Positions 25,477-38,200 of a stretch of DNA of 64,000 nt are shown piece by piece (within the stretch, counting starts at the first letter, position 1; the number at the start of each line of letters is the position of its first letter). The stretch spans positions 496,001-560,000 of the forward strand of contig CM041098.1 of assembly GCA_023079485.1 (NCBI GenBank). Direction: 5' to 3'. This DNA comes from Archilochus colubris. Its lineage: Eukaryota; Chordata; Aves; Apodiformes; Trochilidae. The notes beneath the pieces were generated by a model. The model ran no database searches. It was not told the DNA's origin and saw nothing but the letters and a program-made list of their open reading frames with translations. A program made the translations under genes and the position numbers.

Positions 25477-26042
25477 ATTATATATTTTTAATATATATTA
25501 TATTAATCAGCAGCTCCTCTTAAAATAGTCAAACTATAAAATGAAAAATACCAGACCTAAAGTACTGCTGCTAGAGACTGTTGTGGGGAAAAAACCCGAC
25601 CAAAGACGACTGACTAGAAAGCTTGGCACTAGAATGAGCCTTATACTCACCTCAAACAGAATGAAAAATGAATTGTAGCCAGCTGTACATGTTTTCATAA
25701 TTCCATTCTCATTTTGAGATGTGGTAACAAGGAAGATGACTCCATGCAAGAAAGCATGACTGTCTCACTTGACAAACCACAGTTTACCACACAGTATGCA
25801 AAAAGCCATAACTTGGAGGAGCAAAGAGTTTAAACAGGATTTCTTTCACTTGAAGTGAGGGCTGCATTCATAGAAATTACACAGACCACGAATGAACCTT
25901 CATAAACCATCTATTCACTTATTTGCTCAGATTCAGAGGCAGAATTGCCATCGCCCTTGAAATCTGGCATTAGTTTATCAGATTAATTTAATACTGGTAT
26001 GGAATTGAGCTGTTCTTTACTTCCTAATTTGCTGTTGCTCAG

Positions 26043-26110
26043 GTAGCTGAAGTCAAGCTGGGAAGCAGCAGAAAGCTAAGAATTGACTAACATTGACTGA
26101 GGACCATGCA
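26043..26110 (+). pseudogene. Weak SPDL1-like exon remnant
   Basis: A strong acceptor (TTCTTTACTTCC, then GCTGTTGCTCAG, AG at 26041-26042) precedes GTA GCT GAA GTC AAG. The frame reads VAEVK, then KLRI, before a stop. If five bases (near 26093-26097) are treated as inserted, the reading continues as ELTED. Human Spindly has VNELK then KLKVEL at the corresponding coiled-coil exon start. The match is short and needs indels, so it could be chance. Its support is the good acceptor, the plus strand, and its position before the clearer remnants. The stop at 26088-26090 shows it is not coding if it is homologous. Confidence 0.3.
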
Positions 26111-28908
26111 CCTTCTCCCTTGCTGAAAACAGTTTCTGTATGTCAGAAAGAATTTCTAATTATAGCTTAAGAAAAAGTAGTTCCACTAAAAGCCTAGTAA
26201 ATTAAATTAGATTCTTTTGTATTAGATTTGTATCATACAACAAAAAGAACCTAGAAATCCTTTGAAATTCCAGTCTACACTTCTCTTTTCTACAAATTCA
26301 ACTACTTACTGTGCTGTATATTCCATCAACTGGAGTATTACCCACTGAGCTACCTTTGTCTTATAATTCACAGCCACACACAACTTCCTGTCATTTTTCT
26401 ACTTCATAAACAGAATTTAAGCCAATATTAGACAAAGAAATAACGCAAAACAAGACCTATATGCTTTAAATGCCCAGTAGCTACTTATTGGCAGAGCACT
26501 TTGTTCTTAAATTAAGGTCTGTAATCAATATGAACATGGCTTGCACATAGCAATATTCAACATACTTCATTCTGCTCCCAAGGACTACAGGCTTCTGCAA
26601 CAGAGTGCTGAACTGGTTAGAAAATCTACATCATTTAAATACTTGTGGAATACAGGAGAGGCAAATGAAACCACAGCACAGCATCTTCTCAGTGATAGTT
26701 CTGATACAAAGCATAAGTTCTGCCAGTGGTAACAGATTAGTTGTGAGACTCCAAAGGTACAACCCAACACCTTCACTGTGGTATCCAACAGTGAAATAGC
26801 ATTTCCTTAGCTTATATTGGTTTATTTCAGCCAGAATCCAACAGGAAGCAATTTTAAGAATCTGCATTAGAATAATTCTAGGGGAGTTATTATTCAAGCT
26901 GTAATAATTCATGGCTGTCAGCACCAGCAATTGTTTACAAAATCAAAATCAATTCAAAGGGTACAACTATAGCTACACTTAAACATCAACTATTATAACA
27001 GTTTAGAAACACTTTGCATATACGAGGCATTACCAGGTTCTGGTATAAACATGCTTTCTCTCTCTTTGTACTCCAAAACAAAGAATACTGTCTTTATTCA
27101 CATGCAAGAGTGCAAAAGTAGTTTCAGAGGTGGAAAATCATAAAAAAGCACAATTTATGAGCAAGATAAGTGGATGAATATGCTGAAGATGTGATCAAGT
27201 CATAATAATACAAACTTGCCACAACAAGCACCATAATGATTTCTTAGAAACTTCTTACACCTAAATTCAAAACAAAAACTGTTTAATAAGTTTTACCTTT
27301 TAGGGGTGAGAGAATGGATATCACTCTTCTCTGAATGTATTTGAGAAGTAAACAAAAAAGTGCCAAAATGACAAATTCAAACAGACTGCTAGCTCAGACA
27401 CTGAAGTGTATAAAATGCAAATGTGTTCAAAGCACCAAATTGAGAAGTGACTGTTGGAGAGGGCAAAACTCCACACTGTGAGACAAATCAATTCTTTAGA
27501 TAGGTCATGAAGATGATAGACTCTTAAATAAATAGTTCATGTTTTCAAGATTTGACTAGTTCTTCAGTTTGGAAACCAAATCAGAAGAATGGGGCAATAC
27601 ATAACTTTTATCCTAAATAAGGCCTTTACACTTTGAAAAAATATTCATTACCTTGCACTGTCTTGGAGACAAAGCTAACCTGGACACTTCAGTTGCTTTG
27701 GAGAAAATAAAGCATATAAAGCTGTTATTAATTAATTCTATATTTTGATTGAATATTATTAACGTGTGGCTACAGAATAAGCAACATCTATGTGCAATAG
27801 CAAATTAGGAAGTAAAGAGCAGCTCAATTCCATACCATCCAGTACTAAATTGAACTGATAAGAAACATAAGTTCCACCATGTGAAACGTTCCAAGATCTT
27901 CACTGTGGATGGCTCACACAGCTCAGTGTTTCATCACACAACTCTTGGTTTGAAGCAGAAGTAGCTTCCTTGATTTGTTTTCCTTCAAAGCTGCAGCAAG
28001 AGAAGCAGAGTACCTTTTAGCACATGCTGACATAACAGCTTCATTTCTTCTTCTATGTGCAATGTTGTGGTTCTGAACCCCTGACACTGAGAGGTTTTCA
28101 ATAATATTAACAGCAGTTGAAACATACTTCCAAGGTAAAGCTGAGGTCTCCAGATACTCATTATGTCACCACACTATCATTAAAAAAACCCTGAAACCTT
28201 GAGACTTGAGAAAGGAAATAGCCAGTGCTTGAAGCAGGAACCAGAAAACTTGGGGTTTGTTTGTATTAGTTCTGGGCTCTGACCCTGGCAAATCAGCCTT
28301 CTGCTCTCTGTTACCTACTTCATAAAGCTTTATGATATACACCAGGTTGTACAGCAGTATGAGCTTTGCATAGAGAGCCTCAAGTATTATTTTCAGTCTA
28401 AGTTAAAGTTTACATTAAATACCAGGAACTAGAAGTATTTTGTAAAAAGGCAATATTTTTATTATTGCAACCATTTTGTCATCTTTGATGTTAGGATATT
28501 TTTCCTAAAATATGGATACTTTTAATGGACACTGTAATTGAAAGTAAAGCACTTGACGAAATTTCAGTTTTTCCCTGTGTTTACATACTTCGTATGTTTA
28601 TTGCTCTGGTTGGCTGAAGAGTAGTATTTTTAACTGTACTCTTCAGTATCTAATATGCACACCAGATAAAAGGATCAAAAAGCCAGAGAGCTAAAGTTCT
28701 GAAGAAGTTTTACACAGAGCTTTTGAAGTGGAAAATTTAACATTTAGTTCATAAATTTTGTGTGGTTTTTGCCTGCTGGGGCTTCCCAACCCCCCTCCTA
28801 CAGAATACATACAAGAAATTCCACAATGGAACCATAAACATCAGGACAAAAACCTAAGCAGACACCTGGAGAGGGCAGGAAGCACTTGCACCATTTTCCG
28901 GGTTGCAG
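26111..28908. other. AT-rich stretch with no supported feature
   Basis: If the SPDL1 remnants are real this is a relict intron. I see only chance open frames and no nameable repeat. Confidence 0.5.
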
Positions 28909-29040
28909 AGGCTCTCACGTTGCAAACTGCAAAACTTGATAATGGCTTAACAACAAAGTTCTTTGCATTGAAGTTTATGCCTGAACACGTGCATGAACAC
29001 ATGCGACAGGAGATTACTAAACTCACTGAAATGAAAGCAG
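28909..29040 (+). pseudogene. SPDL1: SPDL1-like coiled-coil exon remnant
   Basis: In an open frame, residues LTTKFFALKFMPEHVHEHMR, then QE, and LTEM shortly after, align with the Spindly coiled-coil segment LSCKSEELRVMSERVQESMS, SE and LTEM as I recall the human protein. The spacing L..K...L..M.E.V.E.M..E is kept, with about five residues missing before LTEM. A possible acceptor (GGTTGCAG, AG at 28907-28908) and a weak donor (GCAG|GTTTTA at 29041) bracket it. Spindly recruits dynein and dynactin to kinetochores through its N-terminal coiled coil. The exon has no stop but is diverged in charged heptad positions (FF for EE). Because the clearer downstream remnants are disabled, I read it as part of the same relict gene. 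Confidence 0.45.
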
Positions 29041-32000
29041 GTTTTATCCAAAGTAGCTAATAGGAAAGCCAAAGGCTGTTAATTTAATCACCTTACTGAC
29101 CACAAAAGACCCAAAAGTGCCACCTTGACACTTGTCTGCACTTTTAGACAAGAATACATTTAAGAGTTATAATATCCTGCAAGTACAAATTAAAACATTC
29201 AATCTTAACATTCCTCTTTCTGAAAAAGATAGTTATTTCTAGGCTCAGCATATTATTTCCCAATCTTCCTGTTGGTTATAATTGTCTTTTCTCAAGAAAA
29301 CACTTTAAATCATCTAGAAATGTTTTTAAAGTGCAACTTTTCTTTATTTAACATGCAAACATATGGAAAAAGAAGAAAAAATTTAGAAAATAAATCTTAT
29401 TTTTTCTTAGTACTGTCAGCAAAGGTCTAGCACATAGATGACATTACAAGAAATGACAATCATTGTTTCACTGTCCAAGTGGACCAATAATCCAAAATCA
29501 GACTAATCCAGAGATGGATAAGCCTCAAAGCCTCTAGCACTGCAAGATGCATGAAGAGTAGAACACCTTTCAGCTCATCTTGTGTTATGATCCATCAGTT
29601 GAAACATCTTCCAGAGAACTCCCAAAGATAGTAGGCTTAATTCCAAAGACATTTTCATTAAATGAAATCACATTCACCTGTGATCTCATTCACTGTCACA
29701 GTGAACAAATATCAGATAAACTCTGAAGTGGAATTTTTTCAAAACCATTTTCACCTTGTGCTGGTCAATCAACTTATGATTTTTAAGTTTCAAAAACTGC
29801 TGAATGTCAGGCAATAGCCTTATTTCTCCATAATCACTGGCAAGTATAACAAATATTCACAACTTTACTGATCATTATTTTAATTTGCATTGCTAGGCTG
29901 GTTTTCAGTTGTTCTTCTTCCTCATTTTATCTCAGTCTGTGGGAGTTTGGTTACACTTTGTAGGATTCATTCTACATGCCTCTCAAAATATTAACTACAA
30001 AAGCTGTGTGCAGGAGCACAGTTCATCACTGATGAACAGCCAGACCAGGACACGAAGCAGATCCAAGACAATGGTTCTATAACAGCTTTGCCTTTATTCT
30101 GCACCAGGTTGTAAATGCAGAGTACCAACTGCTCTGCTGGTTCTTCATAGTCACCTATCTCAGGCAGAAGTCAATAAACAAGGCAAGCGGCTGGACAAGT
30201 ATTAAAACACCTGAAGTTTCAAAGGAACCACAGCAAATACTCTTCTATCTGGGTAGGATATCCAAAAACATAACACCAGAGAAATGGAAAGATAATCTGT
30301 TATTACATTATTAACTAGGAAGGCTGACAGTAGTTGCTGGAGGAAGCCTGGGTTCCTTCTCACTTTTTACCATTTTATGATCAATATTTCTCCGTCATTT
30401 AACTGTGATACAATTAACGGCCCAAAACATAACAATTTCAGGAATTGGGACAGAATTTTTCTTTCTTAAATAGGGAACTTTGGTTGAATTAAAACCAAGG
30501 CTATCAAGTCCAATTTCTCTGGCTAGTGTGAAATTTCCTGACAAATTACTCACTGAAGTGTCCTTTTCAGAAGCCAAAGAGCCAGGAGACAAATTTAGCC
30601 ACTTGCCAGACAAAGTCTTATATTCCAGTTGAAGTCTAAACTCTTCACTTATCAAATCATTACTGCTCACAATCACCTATGCAAATAGAGAGAAGCCTCT
30701 TAAGATCTTTTTATAGTTTCCCACCAGTTACTTTTGCCTAATATTAATGAGAGGAATGAAGAGCAATGAGAAATACAAACCTGTTTCAGAAATCATGCAC
30801 TCACCACCCTGATGAGGTTTTTTTCCATCCATTTCATTATACACAGCACTCACAGTAATACAATACAAGAAATTTAGGGTTATTTTTCTTTACACTTAAA
30901 ACAAAAAAATGTTCAGGAAGCAACACACTAAAAGCATGTGGTAGTTGTTTTTTAAAGGCAGTAGGTTAGGGAAGGAATCACAAGATATAACAATAGTAAC
31001 CACCAACCACACCCTCCATTGATATTTAGTAAACCAAAGGTTGTCAACAATGCTCACTAGCTTAAGAAAAATACTAATTGTTCAAACACAGTGCCTTTCG
31101 AATGGTCACACCAACAGCCATTCTTATCATAACAGAGGCTTCTCCTAGCTTGAGTTTCTTCCCTTTTTAACTTTTTGGTTAGCAAAATTCAGGAATGAAT
31201 TCAGCGTTTGGTGTGCTGCCAGCACCACGTTTCTCTGCCTACATTTGTGAAGTCTTTAGCCTTGCTGCCACAAAGCTTTTTGAGATCCAGTTGAGTTTAG
31301 ATGACTGCATTCTGAATTTAGGAATTACCAAGTGAGTTATCACCCACTAAGCATGCTGACATCCAGTTAGTGTGACACACCATGCAGCCACTGCTCAGAG
31401 GGGCTGTGCAGACACCCATCCACACACGTCCATTGCTTCACTGAGACCTGCACACAGCTGAGGTGTGAAGCACTTGGTCTGAATGCAATGAATTCAGATT
31501 TTAGAAATCTGTTACTGGAAAACAACCTTTCTAGAAGTTAGCAGTTACAGGTCAGTATGCTGAAATACACAGGCAAAACATTTTCCAGATTTAAGCAACT
31601 CAGTGTCTTCCTCTCACAAGAACAGACTGTGATCTGTGCTCCTGTGCACAGCCCATCCGGGAAGCTTTGCTCTGCACTCAGAGGAATGTCACAGCTCCAT
31701 GAGCACAAGATGTTTGGCTGATGTCATCTTACATCATTCCAGTTTCTTCCTAAAGACCAACACATGTTACAGTAACAGTTCTTCTATGCAGCCTGACATG
31801 TTTTTGTGTTCAGGGGACAAGCAGCATAGAAAAAACCCGATGCTAAACTGCTTTAATGCATAAATGCTGCTTAAAGAGAATAAACTTTCCTGATGAACAC
31901 TACACAACAATCATTTGCCTGTTCAGCTCTTACCTGAGTAGTACACTAATAAGGTTACAGAAGCCTCAAAATGAAGCAAAATAATAACATGCAGACAGAT

Positions 32001-35000
32001 TAAGTTCAGGATGCACACAACAGGAGTTTTGGACAATGGTTCTCTGTGGCAACTATCATGGAAAGGAAATCTTCCATAAGAGGAGACACCTTCAAATTAC
32101 ATGATTCTTACAGCTGAGTAACTCAGAGCAGTTACTGAACAGCTCAGAATAATATTAAGTGATTGATAACATCTTCTGCAATGATAGTTCCACCAAAAAT
32201 TGATCAGGATAATGAAGTCTTGAAAGAGACCATTTGTACTGGCTAAATATTGCCCTGAGGTAAATGCGTTTGGGGAAAAACAAACTTAAGGTGTAAGGTG
32301 TTTTCTTTCAAAAAACTCGATTGAAAATACTTAGGTTCATATTACATATTTGTTATTTACACATCTGTCAGACTAGGCTCTTGTACCTTCAGATGCATTT
32401 ACTTATCCTTATTAAAAAAAATTATCCTGAGAAAGAGCCAGCTACTTCTATACCTTCCTTTAATGACATGATACTTGGAAAAATAGGTGTTGGAAATTTC
32501 AGTAAAAAAAACATTTTCTCTTGTGATTGTTAGTAGCACATTTATATTCCTGGTCAAATTAAAGATATGTCTGTTTGAATACTTCTCAGTACACTGTGCT
32601 GATATTCAGAATACACACAATGCACTCTCTGGAGACAAGTAAACAGATGTTTACTTTTGCCATTTACAGATGGCCTTGCCACCTTGAATTTAACAGAAAA
32701 TAAAGACAATAAGATTATTAATATCAAAATCCATACCAGACATGAGAAAGCTTGAGGTAGGGTAGCCAGCATGAACAGATACCAAGCATGGAATATATCC
32801 ATCTGTACTTGACAAGCTTTTTGTCAATGATTAATACCCCTTAAAGACACAAAAGCTCACAGTTTGTCACAGCTTTCACTTCCTGACATACAATATGCGT
32901 GGAAACTGCTTTAAAAGCTCCAGTGATTCTTTAAGTTATTCTATTGTTTTGAATTTTGTAGGTCAAATTTTGGCAAATTTTTCAAAATCTCCACAAACTA
33001 TGATCAGTATTGTGCAAGCAGAAGGAAGACTGGCAGCTCTGATGAATCTAGAAGGAGGTGTTTGAGTTCAGCAAGCTATAGGTACATGTCCCTTCACAGG
33101 AACATACATTGTGTTCTCCAAACACTCTGTCACAAACCTGCCACATTTCCAAGAGACAAAATCAGTTTCACTAAAGCAGCCAGTATCAAGGGAAATGCCC
33201 GTTCTGGTCTGACTCTCAAACTAAAGCTACTTTTCAGAGTTGAAAGAGTCCTGCTTCCCTGCTCTGCTTGTATACAGGACATTTTCACACTGATTTTGAC
33301 CACCAGATGTTGGATATTCCAGTATCTGGACAGCAGCTGACGTTTTAAAAATTATTTCTGTGATTGTGTCTTCATGGGCTTTCTGACAACTTTTTTTTTT
33401 TCTCATCTGGCTACAGATGTGAATGTTTTCTATTCATAAATCAATGGTTGGCATAAACAAAATAACCTGTATCTCTGATTAAGTACTTACATGAAAACAA
33501 ATACAATTTCTGCTGTCAATCCACAGACAAAGCAGAAAGACACAACTGGAAAGCATTCCAGAAACAGTAGACAGAAAGCACACAGTAACAGCATGAATGA
33601 GGTACACTTATTTACTGTAGAGAGGACAAAGTTGTCAGAATATTTTGTCTTTTCCTTTTGAAGCCAGTAGTTAAGCCATTAAGGTATAAGACTTCATCCC
33701 TTAAAAAAGCTAATTCAAAATCAGTCATCAACAAGTATGTTTAAATAGGAAGCATGTTCAGTTTCTGCAGTTTTGTTGTTTGAAAGTAATAAGGACAGGG
33801 AACATCTGCTCTCCTATGTTTTAGCCTTAAAATACTTCTGCACATCACACTAAGTCACAGTAACCGTCTGGTACTCTAAACCTCAGACACTGCAGGGGTA
33901 AATCCAGAATTTGCATTTCTGAAAAAAACCCTACCACCCACCACCAAATTCCAATCCTTCCCTGCACCAAACAATACATTCAATGCCACTATCAAATCTA
34001 GGGCCATATTATGACAGGTCTTATGCAAGTATCAGATGGATTATTACAGGCCAGAAAATGCTCGTGAAGTCAATGCACTGCAGGACACGCACCAGCCTTA
34101 ATAAACTTTGAATGTTTTAAAAGTTAAACAAATTCTAATAAGCTACTAGGAAAATCAGCTTGTTTTGCATGTTTTTAAAGTGCCTAGTGACCCCTAAGTG
34201 ATAAGTGATAGGTTTTTCCATCAAAAAGGTTTATACAGTAGCCCAAATAAGAGATTATTCCAAAAAGAGAAATTATTCCAGAAGTTTGTAGAGGAAAGGG
34301 AAGGCAAGAACTGTTGCTTAAAGCTTGTGGATAGTCATTTAACTCCTACGAATGACATCACAAATTATTGTTGGTTCTCTTTGCAAGTATTCTACTTCAG
34401 TACTGCACCCACAAAGTAAGGAACGAAAGCAGCTCCAAAAATTCCAGACCTAAAATCCATTTGGTTGCACCCCAGAGATGCTGCACCAGCTGTGTGTGCA
34501 CACCACAAAACCTGGTGGCCGTGTTCCCCAACCTGAGAGCCAATTCTGCACACTGTGAGTTTGTGTGTACGCCTGACACCAGGTTTAGTGATGGAATCCC
34601 ACTGCTGTGTGCAGTAGTCTCCTCTTTGTAGCAAGGAATTAAATGACTCTTAGCCAGCAGGATCTAACCATTCTACTGAAAAAAAAACCCATCCAGACAA
34701 CCTGCAACCTGCAGAGTTGATTGTTGACTGGCACATGGGTAAAGATGAATTGCTTTTACTTTATTATGAGAAAAGAACACAGAAGGTCACAGGAGTTCAA
34801 AAACCACAGGTGACATGAAGTATTTGTAGCCCCTCCAAACTCCTCTGCTATCCATTTAGCACTCATTCATTGTAAATGACCCCCATGAATTAACATATTC
34901 TGGTCAATAACCCAAAACAATCAAACATGCTATTTTCATCCATGAGTTGAACATTTTTTTGTCTCTCACTTTCTGTGTTACTGGCAAGATCTTTTTAATT

Positions 35001-35164
35001 ACTCCACCATTTAAATTTAAATTCAACTCATAAATAAACTTCCATAAACAGGAAATAAGTTTTAGATACCTAGAATTCTTGTCAGCTTCAGTGATAATGG
35101 GAAGTACAAGTTCCCAGATCATTACATTCCTCTAATCACTGACAAATATGTTACAATACATCTT

Positions 35165-35215
35165 GTTAAAACAAAAAAAACCCAAAAAACAAAAAACCAG
35201 CCAACAACAAAAAAG
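35165..35215. repeat. A-rich tract running into T-rich tract
   Basis: A-rich sequence with CCC and CC interruptions is followed directly by T9, so the two could pair as a loose hairpin. It is low-complexity. Confidence 0.5.
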
Positions 35216-38200
35216 TTTTTTTTCTTTCAAGCTCCTTCCTTTTTTTGTTAGGAACTCCAAGAAAAGCCAGCTGGCACTTACAAACTCTCACTATTTCAAG
35301 TTATTTCAAGGCAAATGTTTACTTCCTATATGGAGTGCTGAAGTAACACATCAGTGACAGTGTCATACCAGGGCTAAGAAGCAATGTCCCACAGAAATCA
35401 AAAAAGTAACTTTGTTTAAAACAAGTCATTTTGAACACTAAATTGTCAGTTACAACAAGAAATTAGGTCCAGAACTGACTTATGGTTTATTTTTTAATGT
35501 AGCATCCTGGATATCACTGAACAGCAAAATAAAGCCCCAATTCATTAACTACTTGAGGGTCTAACTACAACTGAACAACACACAGTGCTGATTCAGAAGT
35601 CAGTATGGTGGATTTTTTCCCCTAACATTGCATTTTAATCAAACTACTTAGTATTCTAATAGATATAGACTGTTTTCATTAATAGTTATGAAGCAGTGAT
35701 CATCACCTGATGTGAATATTTCTACTGCCCTTTTACTGTAAGTGGGAGTCTAATTTGGAGAACCTTCTCTCACTTAATTTTAAGATCATAAAATGCTACT
35801 CCAGGCCAGTAAGGAAACCTATGTTCCATGGAAACAGAAACAAAGAGATAACCCTGTTTGTTGGTGTAAAAAGAAATTAACAAATAACATATTTACACAA
35901 GGTACACTGAACTTAAATATAACTCATGGTAGACACAAACTCCTGTCCATTAGGAGTCCATATAGGACTTTTCCTATACCTGAAATATAATGTCTATATT
36001 AAAAAGCATCTACAAACCACCATGGTTTCACCTTGTATATATTCCAAGATAATAAATTTACAAAGTCAATAAAGCCAAAAGCACCCCAAAATATTAAACA
36101 ATGAAACTATTGACACTCATCTGTGCCTGTCTGACAGTGTCAGGGCAACAGCTAATGAGATCCCTTGCCCACTGTTTCCTTTTCCTCTGGTTCCTGCCAG
36201 TTTACCCCAACAATTACCTTGGTCTCCTGACAGAGCCCCTTCTCTGAAGTTCCTCACCTCCTTAGTTTAAGGCTTGCTGTGGGACATGACACTGGTAAAC
36301 AACTACTTCACATTCTTTAATAAGACTATGCAAAATAATTTAACTTACAATATTATTTAATTCATAGACAGACTATTCCAAGAGAAAAAAAGTACAGAGG
36401 TAGGATGGATTTTAAGATTCAGTACAGTTATCAGACTGCAAACTAAGGCCATGAATGAGGTCCCTTCCCATAGAAGGCAAAGTGAATGAACAGTGGCATT
36501 GAAGTATTACTTGGATATGACTCAAGGAGTTGGAGTGTAATCTAAGGTTTAGTAATTCTAATGAGTGTTTATTTCAGGAAAAAAAACCCCAACAAAACAA
36601 GAGTTGCTTCTCTGCCTGATGGACAGAATTAACACCAGACCTGCCACCACCATAGCAAGGGATTCTTGTCTAATGTTAAGAAAAAATGTTAAAATGGGTA
36701 GTGAAACTCTAATTCCTTCCTGTAGTTATTGATCAGTAGGAAACAGCACTCAGGCACAGGGTAAACAGCCTTGGAGTAGTTTCAAAATAGAAAACCAGAT
36801 AAAGGCTCTGTGATAAAATGGGACAGTTTGCACTACTAAGATAATGGCCATAACTGAGATTTAGTGTTTGTCAGGTCTTTGCATTTGCATCCTTCAGCAA
36901 GTGTGGAATAAACCACATGACACTTTGTATTTCTAACAAGTGTTATAGTTTAACCATTCTTAAAAAAATAAATGAAACCTAACTTTTTATTTAGCACTGC
37001 CTCATTTGTGACAGTGAAATTGCTGGCTACTTACTCACGTAGTCTACCAAAGCACAAGACAAACAATTTTGGTAATGTTTTGAAACTTCCTCTTCCTTTC
37101 ATGATCCATTCCATCACAGCTACATACTATTTACCCATTGAAACTGACTTCATGAAAATACCTCAACCTACAAATCAGGTAAAAATTCTGAGCTACCAGT
37201 TCATGCAGCAGCATTGTTGCATATGAAGTAAAGCAATACGCTTAAATTGTATACAAAAATTGGATGCCTCAGTGAAGCAATGTACTGATCCACGCTCAAT
37301 CTCTGCACAAGATGCTTAAAAACTGGATCTGAAGTACTCTGCAAGACAGTCAGCACCAACTATGAGATGCATTTGCATTTGACAAAGTCCATCCTATATC
37401 ATAACTGGGGGGTTGTATTTTTTCATGTTTTCCTTTTCTCAAATGTAAAACTCACCTGCAACTTCCAGACAATGGGAAGTTCTCAACTGTAATGTTTTCA
37501 GCCAGCTAGGTGACACTTCATTGCTTTCCATCTATGTAAGTCTATTTATTAAAGGGAATTTAATCAAATGCTGCCTTAGCTGCTTCACACAGCCTGGGCT
37601 CAGTTGGTAGCATTTAAACTGTCGATAGTTTAAAGACTTTCAGTTATTACTACTAAGTCTCATAAAAGCATTTTAGCTTTCTATTTATCTTAAGCTGATT
37701 AATAGATGGAACTAGTGAGAGAATAGAAGCACTGAACTATTTTACTTCATTGTAATTTAAAACATGGAGACAAACATTAGCTAACAAACATTAGAGAGAT
37801 GAAATGCTTTGCCATTTTCTACTTCAATAAAGCCAATAGTCTGAAATAAAGCAACTGATATCAATATTGAGTTGAGCACTAAACTGGCTTTTCAAGAATC
37901 TCACATATTTACAAAATCTTGAAAGCCCATGATTCTCACTGTTCCATATATTGTTGCTAAGTCTTCCATTCCACAGAAATGCAGAGTTAAATATAATTCA
38001 TACACAGCTCCTCTACTCAAATAAATTTGGTTCCCACACAGCCAGCATGTCAGCTCTGACACGAGGCCATTACACCATGCCACATGTCACACACTGTGCC
38101 TGCACAGTTTTCATGAAAGCTCCTAACCCTTCAAATTTTCGTATAGGAAATTCAGTATTCATAAAGTTAATTAGAAACCCAATACCCTCCAGATACCTAC

